DNA from: Phallusia mammillata | Taxonomy: Eukaryota > Chordata > Ascidiacea > Phlebobranchia > Ascidiidae | Reading direction: 5' to 3' | DNA: 64,000 nucleotides | Assembly: GCA_003260075.1 (NCBI GenBank) | Contig: QLIY01000031.1 | Span: 297,652 to 361,651, forward strand | In this document: one piece after another, positions 12,301-24,300 of the stretch | Layout of the letters: every line of letters begins with the position of its first letter | Position numbering within the stretch: the stretch's first letter is position 1 | Position numbers and translations under genes: made by a program | Notes under the pieces: generated by a model | What the model was told of the DNA's origin: nothing | Database searches by the model: none | The model's input: the letters and a program-made list of their open reading frames with translations, nothing else

Positions 12301-15300
12301 GAGTGTCTATTTACAAACCACATGTAAAAGTGACTTTGACTGTTTCCAATTTAGGACAATATTATTGAAGTAATATTAGCATGCTACCTGCTTGAAAGAT
12401 CTTTTTAATTTCAAGAGTTTTGCTGTCAAATATGAAAGACAAACAGTTGCGAAGAACCTCAAGCCGGCGACTGCTCGAAGTTAGTGTACCAGTCCATGTT
12501 GAAAAAGAACCTATTAAGCAAAATCGATATTTTACAAAAATAAAAATACATCAAGTTTTGATATTGCAGAAATAGCCAAATAGTGCAGAAATAGCTGTGG
12601 CCAACTAATAGAAGCGGGAATGGTCATGATTTGCACTGCAATATTGGTTTTCGATCAGCATAATCGTCATAAAATTCGCAATTAAATAAGAACCTATCAA
12701 ACAAAATCGATATTTTCCAAAAATAAACTCGCATTAATTTTTAATATTGCAAAAATATGTAAAGCGTAAGGAGGTACACAGTTTTGCATGCCATTGATTT
12801 TGGATGCAAGCTGGATTCTGTTGTAGGGGAAATTCAAATTTTTTGGCAAATTTATAAAAAAAGTTCAAAATTAGGTTATATCATCTGAATGGTAATACAG
12901 ATTAATTACTATATTTGTCTCAAAACATATATACTTCCTAATAAACGGGGCCTTTCCACTTAAGCAACAAGGCGGCAATACCATAGAACAAGCACCAGGA
13001 AACCAATGCATAAAAAACAATGGATTAAAATCTGCAGCTGGGATCAATAAATAGCACTGCCAGTCACATGCATTCACTAACTTGGTTTAATTCCCTCAGG
13101 GACACGTTTGCACTTGGGTGGGGAGCGGCGCTTCACATGATTCTTCTCTGCTCCTGCTTTGTTTTCCTCCATAAATGTCTGCACGGCTGTAACACTGAGC
13201 TTGGGAAAGGCAGGCTGGTTGAGGCGTTTCATTGAGCCCTCGTTTGGTTTCGGGATTCGCTCACTCAAAGGTACATGATTGGGATTTTCCTGAAATGTTT
13301 GACATAGGTCTCAACATAGTTATTGAAGATAATTAAATTTTATGACTTTACTCGTTACAACTGCACATGCTGTCAATATACTGTACTTCGATTGTAAGCC
13401 GCGGCTTATATTGTTTTTTTACAATCGAGGGCGGCTTACATTTTACTTTTATGTCGATATTATTTCTGCACTCTAACTTTTTAATTTATATGGGTTTATA
13501 CAATACAACAATAGAAAAATGTATTGTGAAACAATAGCGTCTAACATCCCAGAGTCGGCTTACAATAATTTTTAACACCACAACATGTGGCTTACAATCT
13601 AGGGCGGCTTATAAACAAGGGCGGCTTACAATCGAGTAAATTCAGTACAATAAATCGTTGTCAGGAAATATTATGTCAATTTTTTCAATAACTGCAACAA
13701 ATAAATAAAATATAACTACCCACAAGCACTAGTTTGGGTTAATACTTAATATTCCATTCAAACGTTTTGCAAAATGCCTGCTAAAATATGCTTAATAAAA
13801 ACACAAAGTTATCTACAAACATTCACTGCAATATTAAGGCTAAACAAAACTCAAATTAAACTGCTTTAATCCTTTTATTGGAATCACATTAATGTTCATA
13901 TATATGCCACTTACATTCATGTAAAGTTCGGAGGCAATCTCTTTTACATTTTTCAGTGCTTCATGAACGTTGGAAGTTTCTGACTGTATTTTGCCCAGAG
14001 TCTTGGACACAACCTGTCACAATTATTAATTACAATGCATTACATTAACTTAAATCATTAATATCCGTCAAAAAAGTTTTTTGACATTTACAAAACCTTT
14101 CAAGATTTTGTCAAACACAAAAGACTGAAAATTAGAATTTAAACACTCTTAGTAAGGATTCTTTAGTTTTGCATTTGTCATGCCAAATAGTCAAAAATTG
14201 AAATCAGCGATTGTTAAAATGTGTACTCTATATGTTGTATTCTATACACACTCTGGCAGCTATGTTTTTAATGTTTTAATGTCATGTATGGAGTTCTTTA
14301 ATCAAACGGTTACCTCATCAAAAAGATCTAGTCTTCTGAATGGGGGGCCTTTTTCCTGGACAAATAAACTGAATGCCTGGCTTTGCAAAAGTTTAGGTAC
14401 AAACTCATTTGAAATTGGAGTGATTGCATCAAAGCCCCTCGCCACCAGGTATTGGTCCTGTGGGGGAAAAAACAGAAAAGATTAAACCTTCAGAATTTCT
14501 TTTTGTTTGTTTTCATTTTTTTTTCCAAAACAAAATTTAGCCTGTAAGTTTTATTGACACAGCAATCCCCACATGGCATAATTTTTCTTGCCTAATTCAC
14601 TCCCAAAAGCATGGAACATTTTTTGCTTGGGGTATATTATATTTAGTTGCGTGAGAGACATCTTTTCAATGTATTTTATTCAAATAAAGTAAATATTTGA
14701 CTGGAAACAAGCATTTACAACTGAACTAATGTCACACAAACTAACAAACAGGAGATCAAAATATGGGCACACAGCAGAAGAGATAATTTAATCTATAATA
14801 TGCATGACAACAACAGTTTAATACAAATTCTTTTAAAAAAAAACATTCGTATGAGGACTAATGAAGTTGGGCACTGTTGTCAGTACAAAAACTTACATGT
14901 TGAAATCGTATTACAGGTTTTGGATGAATTCTGCACACTTGCAGACAGGAGCGGTAGCCCATTAAAAGCTGGCAGAATAGCCGCAGAAAGATGGCACGAA
15001 TTTCCTTGTCCTGTACATAAGCAAAAATCAATAGTAAGAGAATATTTAATCTAATAACCACTCAGCAAGGACCTGGTACGTAATAATTGATTAATCGCTT
15101 TTCAATGCAGATTAGGCATGAAAAAGTACATAAACCAACAGTGTTTAAATTTATTTAAATGGTTAATAGGAAACTAGTAAGTCAACAAAAGTGAGTGGGT
15201 ATATGTCTGGTGTTGGGACAATATTTGCTGGGAATTATGGACATAGGTAAGTGTGAAAAAATGTTACTGTGTAACATTGGTAAACAACTTGTTGTCTGTT

Positions 15301-18300
15301 GATTGTAGTAAGTGCAAATTTTATCATACAAAAGGGTGTTTCAAAAAGCGACTTTATTTGTACAAGATAACTAAAAACCACTCCAAATGCCAACTTAAGT
15401 AACAAAATTGTGTTTAAAAAAGGGTTCCTAATTTATAACTTAACTCCCACTAAATGATCAGAGTTAACAGCATAAAAACATTGCATACCCCTCCCCGCAG
15501 TGTGTGGCGAATTTCGAACCCAGAGTCGACCAGCCCAGGCTTAGCAGCTAATGCTCTCAAATATCAGTGCAAAGCATGGGGAATAATTGGTAAGGCGTCA
15601 AGATAAAACCGCAGAGATCACCCCCCGTGCTGTGGTATGCGTCATCGAGGGCCTGGTGGCGAAGTTAAAGCCTAAACTCCCGTTAGTTGATAAGACAGGC
15701 GTCAACAGTCAATAATTGCCGCAGCAGTGCATCGCGGCAGGGTTGCCAGATAAAAAACGCAGAATAGTGCCAAAAACTCTCAAAAAAGCGCCAAACACAA
15801 CAAAAAAGTGCCAAACCAAAAATGTTTGATGCCAAAAATACCGCCAAACCAATTTTACAGAAATAGCAATATGACGAGTATTATCATCTATATATATTGC
15901 TAAATAGGTATTATAAACTGGTCCATACTTAAAATCTGGTCAGTAGAGAATTTATAATTATATCTACGCATAACCGTTTACCAGTGTACGCCGTGCAGTT
16001 ACAAAAAAAGCAACTTTATTCTCCAGCACGGCCAGAACCAGAAAGTTCTAAGAGCACCACCTGGCGGTATACATTTTAAATTAGTTTTACCAACAATTCT
16101 TTAAAAATCACTCTAAAACATCGTTTTTGCCCTGAACCCTGCATACGCACAAAATGCCGCCTTAAGGATTTTGTTTACCCACAATTAAGCATTTTACTTG
16201 GCGATGATACTTTTTCCCTAACATGGCCAGTTTTGCCACAAACAATCAGTCTCCTTACAGCACAGACACTCACTTTTATAACATGATCTATTAACGACAC
16301 AACAACAACAACAAGTTTGGTGATATTTTCACATTAAAGTTTCAAGACCAGTAACATCAATTACTGCCGTATTCAGAAGAATATATTTTATCGGAAGTAA
16401 AGTAGTGATGTACCGAATCGGCGATATTTCGATTCGGCCGAAACCGAATATTCGGCGGTTTTGCCGAATAAATTCGGCCGAATCAACCGAATCATTTATG
16501 ACGTCACGCGAAGTCGTACGGTACGCGTTTGACATGAAAACATAAGTTTATCTACCAGGCAATTAGTGCAGAATGGTTGTGTTTCGTCCTTATTTCAGTT
16601 CTGTGGGGTTTAACATTGCCTTAAGCATAATTTCCAACCCGGCAATGAAATACTATTTAGTTGTCTGCAGTGGGGAAAACGATAATGTGGTAAAAAATAT
16701 AATAACTGACAGGATTTTCGTTGGTACTAAGCAGGAAAGACACGCTTAACTCTTCAAATGTGTGTTCATAAAAGATTCGGTTTCGGCCGAATCGCAACAA
16801 ATTATTCGGCCGAAACCGAATCTTTGCAAAAGTGGCCGATTCGGCCGAATAAATTCGGCAAACCGAATATTCGGTACATCTCTAATGTAAAGTCATGTAA
16901 CATTTTTGGCGATGCAACAAAGTCTTTACAATATTTACCAGACAGTATCAACTCCGCTCTGATTCTTACAATGGCATCAAGAAGGTACAACTGCATTCGA
17001 TTCCTAGTTTTGGTTTTAATAGATGTTACAAGGGAAAAAATCCTCCCAACCACGGCGTTACTGACTGGCGACATTGTTGAACTTTTTAAACTAAATAAAC
17101 TCGATGCTACTTGCCGGCGCTGACACGTTTTCTGGAACACAAACTTTATGATGTCAAACAAGCTCTGCCTTTAGCCCACAATTAATATTTTTTTCTTAAT
17201 TGTTGTATTGATTTGTCAAAAAGGGCTTGTGTGACGTATACGGGAATTCAATGAAACAGAACCTACCCATTGTAATGGCGCAGCTAGCGGATTTAAGCCG
17301 TAATTTGTTGTATCAGAAGCGCAAACCTTTGCAAAAAAGCAAAAACGCCAAATAAAACAATTAGGTGCCAACCATTTCCATAAACCGCCAAATTTTACAA
17401 AAATATCCGCCAAACCGCCAGTTGCTATTTTTGGTGCCAACTACTTTCAAAAAACGCCGATTTTGAGGTATTTGGCGGCAAAACCGCCAAATTGGCAACC
17501 CTGCATCGCGGTACCCGGTCTTCGAAAAGTTCACGGCGCGCACTCGAGCGTGGCGTCGGCATGGTCACGTGACATGACGGGCACGGCCAGAATGTCCGGC
17601 ATGCGAGAAACCACGATGTAACAAGCGATAGTGGGTACGACAGTGACCAGTACAAAACTTGTGCGTTACTTACTGCCTGAATACTGGTGAAGATCATCGC
17701 CCTTGCCACCGTTATTAACATGGAATCAAAATTTTGCAAAAAGTAAAACGGTGTTTTTAAACCATAGAATCCTTCATTTTGTGAGGGTTTTGTGTTTAAA
17801 TTTGGCCCGCTTTCGTTAACTACGTATAGTACAACAAATGTCATGTGTGTTTTCAAAAGAAATCGGAGGTATTTTTGAGATAAACCTTTAATTTATTTAG
17901 TTAGCAACAGCACAATGAAAAAAATCATAAGTATTTAAAATAGCCGAATACAAGAAATTCAATAGTACACAAAATAGTCATAGCCTGTTTTATGTAACAT
18001 TGCAAGTTCTTGCTCGAGCAATGCCACGCTGTTTTGGGTCAGAACAGACGGTATAAAAAAATCGAAAAGGTCAATCAATAACCGCTATTAAGTGTCCACA
18101 GTAACTTGTATATTAGCGGAAACGGAAGGACAACAACAACACGGCCTCTTACCAACCCTATTACACAGCTTATAAAACTGCTTATTAAGAGTTGTACACA
18201 AAACTATAGGAGAAATTGCGCAAAAAAACAAACCGAACGCCAGTATACAATGCACAGAAGCGCTTCACATGAGTCACCACTTCTTGTTTCCGCGTTGGCA

Positions 18301-21300
18301 GTGGAAAGCTTGTTTCTGGACCCAGTGACGCGCCACTTATCAGAAAGCCGAACCTCGCAAAACCTCCGTTACCCGCGACGCTGCGCTACGTGTGACGTCA
18401 CAGACGAGTGACGTAATAATCAAGTGACGCGGTTTTGTCGAGATTAAGATAACCTACGGAAAGGTTGGTGTTTAACGCGTAAAGTCTCCTACGCTACATG
18501 GTGATGTTAACTACATAGTAAGTACACAGGCAATGCATACCAAAAGAGCTGTATATGTGGCCACAACGTATACATTGCGCTAACAAGGGTTTAACCAACT
18601 AGCGAAAAATGCACGAGACACAAACGTGTTCCGTGTACTTACTGATCTGATCAGTGCACACTTTTTATAAAATTTAACACATTATTAACACAGTTTTTTT
18701 TAAGTTATGGAAAGATCGCTAATATAATACACACAAAACCGTATAAAATCGCGATGCAACGTATAGATTGTTTGCATTTTTAACTTCAAAAGATTGGCTG
18801 CAAGACTTTAAAATCGCTTTGGTTTTAACCGGAGAAGCAGTGACAAATTCGGTTTGCTTGTGATGAAATAGTACAAAAGACTTTACGATAAAAATGTTTT
18901 GTTTAAAGCTACGTTGCGTAGTATCATATCAAAAACACCCATATGATTTTTACGGACCCATACATTGCTTTATGGATTTATTTCGAGAACACGCGGTTGA
19001 GAACAAATAGTATACAAAAGTTGAACGCCTTGAGGTAAGCCCAAATGTGTATACATAATATACACCTACGTGATTACCATCCTTTGCTAAATACTTCAAT
19101 CGCAACGCAATGCTGTAATTTAGATATTGATCACAGTAACATGCGCGCGCGTTAAAGATCGATTTTTCGCCACAGTACGGCCTGTCGGGCTGGACTTCAT
19201 AGTATCCCGCTGAGAATTAGTTTGGATTGAAATACCAGGGATTTCACAGTGCATCCGTCAATATAATGACCTCATTGTAACGATTATTACGGCAGGCGAA
19301 AGAAAATACTTTGTTTCCTTACAATTGCAACCTTAACCTAATGGCAAAGACGATCGGCAAAGAATTGTAAAATCGATCCAAAGAAACATGGAAAATGGAT
19401 GAATGCAACTAAAAGTTGCAAAATCATTTTTTGGAAATACATACTTCACAATGCACCAAACAACAAAGTATAAAACTCCTGGACATGCACTTCAGTAAGT
19501 ATAGCCTTAATAATTCAAAATGGGGGGCCGTGGGTAAACCGCTGGGTCATCTTGGGTCAAACTTCAGGAGAATAAATTTCGGATAACTAACTAACATGTT
19601 TGTAAATTTGAGTAAGTTTGAAGCACTCTCGTCGAACAAACGTCTACAATCAACCATAAGGACGAAATATGGAAAAAATCAATGTGTCCCCTTCAGGAAA
19701 GGGAATCCAAATAACAAGTTTTAAACGAAAACGCTTTAACGATGCGCAACTGTACTAAAATTTGTTGTTAAGGCTTGCATTCATTACACATTTGCGACAC
19801 GCCACAAACCCAGCAAAACTCGCGAACATACAGTGTATTTATCTCTCAAATCAATCCACCCTAAAACAAATTTGCCCAAGTCGCCACAATAAAGCCTAAG
19901 GTGTCAAAAAGTTAGTAACAGAATATTTACAATGGAAGCGTGAACGAAATGAGTATATTGGCGTCCCACGATCTTGGATATTAATAACGTATTACGTAAC
20001 AGAGACAGAAAGGTTTTATAGGGGTCATAAGAACACAATGCATTACGCAGTAATCCAACATCGTAAAGTTGGATATATCGTGATGAACTCAACAGTCACT
20101 ATGTGATCTAGCAAGTCGTGAACAAACAACTGTTACGTCATAAGCGTGAAAGTCGTTGTCTTTTACGTCACTTTTTGTGCATATGACGTTGGTAAACGAC
20201 CAACCATTTTTGTAGCTAGGTTTGGGGTAATACTTATTGTACCATTACAGTAAAGGGAAAATTGTACATTTTTAGGGCTTTAATTAACCCACAATACAAC
20301 ATTAAAATGTATGAAAACATAAAAATGCCTTGAAAATTGAAAGAGACAAAATTAGGAATACCACAGGCCTACATTACTGTTTCTGTAAAAACTGGTCGCG
20401 CTTTTTAACAGTATTGCTAACAGCGGCAGTACATCCCCTGGCACACTTGACAGTCCAGCGTAAGCACACGACATACGTCGTCAAAGGCGCAAAATAGAGC
20501 TCACAAACTATTAAAACCCAAAGACCAGGGTTCAGCACAGAAGAAAGTGGACAGTCCAGTGGCCCAAAGACCACTTTCAAACACTCGAAAACGTGTGTTT
20601 AAACCGAATTGTTATCTCCCTAAAACACACAAGACACAGAAGGCCCTTGAAATTCGTGGGATGTGGCTGCACGATGTTACACGCAGGACAAGTCGATCTG
20701 CTATTCGTAGAAGTGCCACAACAGCCAAGGGCCGGTCACCAGACTAAATTAGGCACCCATAAAGTGATTCAGGATTAACATAGTGCTAAACATTCGTCTA
20801 CTACCGAATTGTTATCTCCCTAAAACACACAAGACACAGAAGGCCCTTGAAATTCGTGGGATGTGGCTGCACGATGTTACACGCAGGACAAGTCGATCTG
20901 CTATTCGTAGAAGTGCCACAACAGCCAAGGGCCGGTCACCAGACTAAATTAGGCACCGATAAAGTGATTCAGGATTAACATAGTGCTAAACATGCGTCTA
21001 CTATGATTTGGTTCATTCACGTTAATTATAGTTTCTTGTAACACAAGCGGTAGGGCTGCTTGTTCATCAAACGTTATTTCATTGTTTTGAAAACTGTGTT
21101 CGCATTTGCCAGTTAAATAATGCTAAACAAAGTTTTTTTTTGTCATGCCTAAAGGTTATGTGAAAAGGTCTGTGTGTCGACAGGCTACATTGTCTTATTT
21201 AGGTTTAAAAGTAAATATGTTAAAACTGTGTACATTTACAATAAAGCAATGTACAAATCCTCTAAAGTCTAAATTGAAACAAGTGATCAATTTTTAAATA

Positions 21301-24300
21301 ACAATCATAATATTATAAAAGTTACACCAAAATACTTGGTTGAATATTTAGTTTTTGCTCACATATGGGTGCCTAATACATTTTCACTTTTATTCCTTAA
21401 CCTAGACATTGTCTAATACGACTTTGACCCAAAACAACTGAGGATTACATAACAGAACACATTTACACATAGCTTTAAACACTACAAATAAAAATCAGTG
21501 ATAAACTTACTAGTCTTTCTGGTTCAGACGATTTTGTGTGATCAGGGGGGTAGGCGTGATCAGCCACAACCAAGTCTGGACACAAAACCTAAAGATATTA
21601 AACAACACACTTGGTTAAATTTTTGTTCATCTACTACTGATAAGCATTATCTCATGCACAAACTTTAGTCAGGGCCTCCACAACACTGGTGTAGTAAGGG
21701 TCTGGAATCATGGGTATTGTCACACATTCGGGAATAGAGATTACCCCTCCATCTAAATCAACTGTCACCACATCAAGCTAAAATACAAATGAAATGTTTA
21801 AACACTGATTCTCCTTGTTAAGTATACCAAGTAATTACCAATTAAAACATAATTTTAGTAAAAACTTTATTAAAAAAATTGCCAAGGATGTAGAATAAAA
21901 CATATTCACTGTTGTATTCTGCATCCATTGCAATTTGGTTTTTAATAAGGCTACTATTTAAGTCTGTGTCTTGTGTACCTATAATATAATTAATTTAAAA
22001 CATCTATGTTTAACACACAAAAATTGCAATGTATTCATAGAAATTTATGATGATTTGAATTTCGACTTCAGGTGTGTATTTCTTACCAGTTCGTGCAAAT
22101 TCTGTTTAAACGATGAATGTACTCCAATCAAAAACGGGGTAGGCGATGAAGTACACTCCAGTAAGTGCTTGGGAAGGATAGGGATATATGGATAGCTGAA
22201 CATATGTAAATAATATGCATTAGTAAGCATACTTTGCGCCTGTATCAAAAATTGACTTGCCATATTTATTCGATTCTAAGCTGTGACTTATAAAGTTTTT
22301 TACACTATTATTTGTGTGGCTTATAATTAAATATCTTGCCAATATTATTTCTATACCCTGTTTTTTGATTTATTTCATGTTTATAATTGTTTTGCCTATT
22401 TGCTTTACATATCAACATTCGCTCAGCTGGGTACAGTTATTTCTCGTGACTATCATTTGTCAACAAATAGTTGAACTATGTAGCAACAAAACGAAGCGTT
22501 TTTAAACAATAGTACCTAATGTCACAAAATGTGGCTTACAATCAAGGGTGGCTTACCCTATTTTTTTGACACTTTAAAATGTGACTGATAATCGAGGGTG
22601 GCTTATAATCGAGGGCAGCATACAATTGAGTAAATATGGCATTGAATATTTGTTACCTATATGAAAAGGGGTACATTAGTGCCACCAAGGCATTGCAAGC
22701 CTCTGTCAAACGATTGTAGCTGCATGAGTAAAACAAGAGCTTCTGATCAACAAGGGCTGCACACAGAATGTTTAAAATGTTCAAGATTCCTGCAAAGAAG
22801 ATAAATACAAGTTTAAAACAACCTTTTTTAACAGTGTTTGTCTTTAACAGATTTTTAAAAGTTACAAAATGTTATCAACCGACAAAGTATGAAACTCCTG
22901 GATCTATTACTTTAGTAAGCATAGTTGTTTTTAAATTTCACATTTTGGGGGGCCTTCAAGTAAACAAAAAAGGGACCCATAATAAATGTACAGGCAAAGA
23001 AAACATGCTATAACAATGATGACGATAAAAATACAAACATTCTTGTTTAAGTCATCATAAGCAGCTGTTAGGAGATCAACCATAAACATTAACAGTGAAT
23101 TCATTATAGGTCAATACTGTTTGCATATACATATACCAGACAGCCGGTATATGTCAAAAAGGCACTTGAAACATATTGTATAGTATCTGTTGGAAATGAA
23201 ATTTTACCTAATTGTCGTAGCAACATTGCCACTGAGGATCTTGTCAAAGGCAATGCAGTTGTTTGTGGTACTTGCAGAGCCTGTTTGTCCGCTGCTCCAA
23301 TAGAAAAACGAAGAACTGATGAGCCGGGTGGAGGGACTTTAACCAGTAGCAACTTTGCAATTATGTTTTCAAGAGACATGGTTAGGCCTTCAATGTAAAC
23401 TGTGTAGACCAAGCCCAAACAATTCTGAAACCAACAAAAATACGTAATTCAGAAATCTAAGTAGGTTAAATGTCAAGTCATTCGGCCTTAAGATTTTGAC
23501 ATGTATATACATATTTCACTAAGCAACAAGCCAGGTGATTCTTTGTTGAAGTAAGTAATAATTTAAGTTTATAAAAAACATTTGTTTTTCAGATTTTGAG
23601 GCATCAGTATTAATATAAGCAAGCACAAAAACACATGGTGAAAGAAAAACGTTTGCATAAAACATCTACCTGTACAAAGATGTAACGCATAAAATCAATA
23701 TGAAAGGTAACAAAAACTACAAAAACTCGAGCACAACTGTGTAAAACCTTTTTGTACAAACCACTGCAGATGGGCACAAATTGGGAGTAAGACAGCAGGC
23801 AAAAAGCAACAAGCTGAGTGATTCTTACGTATTGCTGCATACCCTTTGCTTTGTAATGCACTATTTTTTTAAATTTAGGTAGGCATTTTTTTCAACAAAT
23901 TTGTTTACAATGTTTCAAATTAAAAATATCCTTGTTCTCTAAATACAGACAGAAGTTAGTGGTTAAAGTTCACACACCCAGGATGCACATTCTATTTTTA
24001 TAGTTCCAATGACAAACTAGGCCAAAAAACACCTATTTGCAGGCAGAAAAGTTTTACCTTTAAAACTTTAAAGTCTTTGATCCTCGAGAGCAAAACTAAA
24101 CATTTTGGTGCATAGGTCTGTGATGCATCTTTTTGCTGTTCCACCATATCTTCATCAAACCCATCCTCATTTTCATTGGTCACCTTGCACATATCATCAT
24201 CAACATGGTCATCAACAACTTGAGTATCAGGCGTGCCACCAGTTTCACCATCTTTCTTGACACATATTGAGTTGGACCGGCTTTTAGCTTTATGCACAGG

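Larger units (their letters stand above)
10304..14013 (-). other. SBF: SBF middle (SBF2-family) domain, exons 11-17
   Basis: Residues about 479-781. Recognisable family blocks are [14 protein letters not shown] (exon 13), [18 protein letters not shown] (exon 14), the LPVITTFYR turn (exon 15) and [14 protein letters not shown] (exon 16). This helical region follows DENN in MTMR5/13 and has no known enzymatic role. Exon 12 is Pro/Lys-rich and less conserved ([10 protein letters not shown]). All junctions keep phase. Confidence 0.85.
15738..17503. mobile_element. hAT element with decayed transposase, nested target
   Basis: Ends CAGGGTTGCCAGAT and TTGGCAACCCTG, with a perfect 8-bp duplication CATCGCGG (15730-15737 and 17504-17511). 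Subterminal GCCAAA and CGCCAAACCGCC blocks repeat near both ends. A minus-strand frame around 16893-17161 retains a hAT C-terminal signature. A different MITE (16403-16884) has inserted inside. The element sits in SBF intron 8. Confidence 0.88.
15011..21510 (-). other. SBF: Largest SBF intron (intron 8)
   Basis: About 6.5 kb with no exon. It contains the SINE-like block, the nested hAT elements, a CRE-like cluster near 18393, a segment at 19441-19690 that recurs near 22840-22990, and the 200-bp tandem duplication at 20603-21002. Several open frames of 60-140 codons lie here, but none resembles a known protein apart from the transposase scrap. Confidence 0.7.

Noticed and set aside
16758..17123. 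Plus-strand open frame of 121 codons
   Set aside because: It lies within the nested MITE and antisense to the transposase scrap; no family resemblance.
18106..18411. Plus-strand open frame of 101 codons in SBF intron 8
   Set aside because: No recognisable domain, no splice context, and surrounded by repeats.
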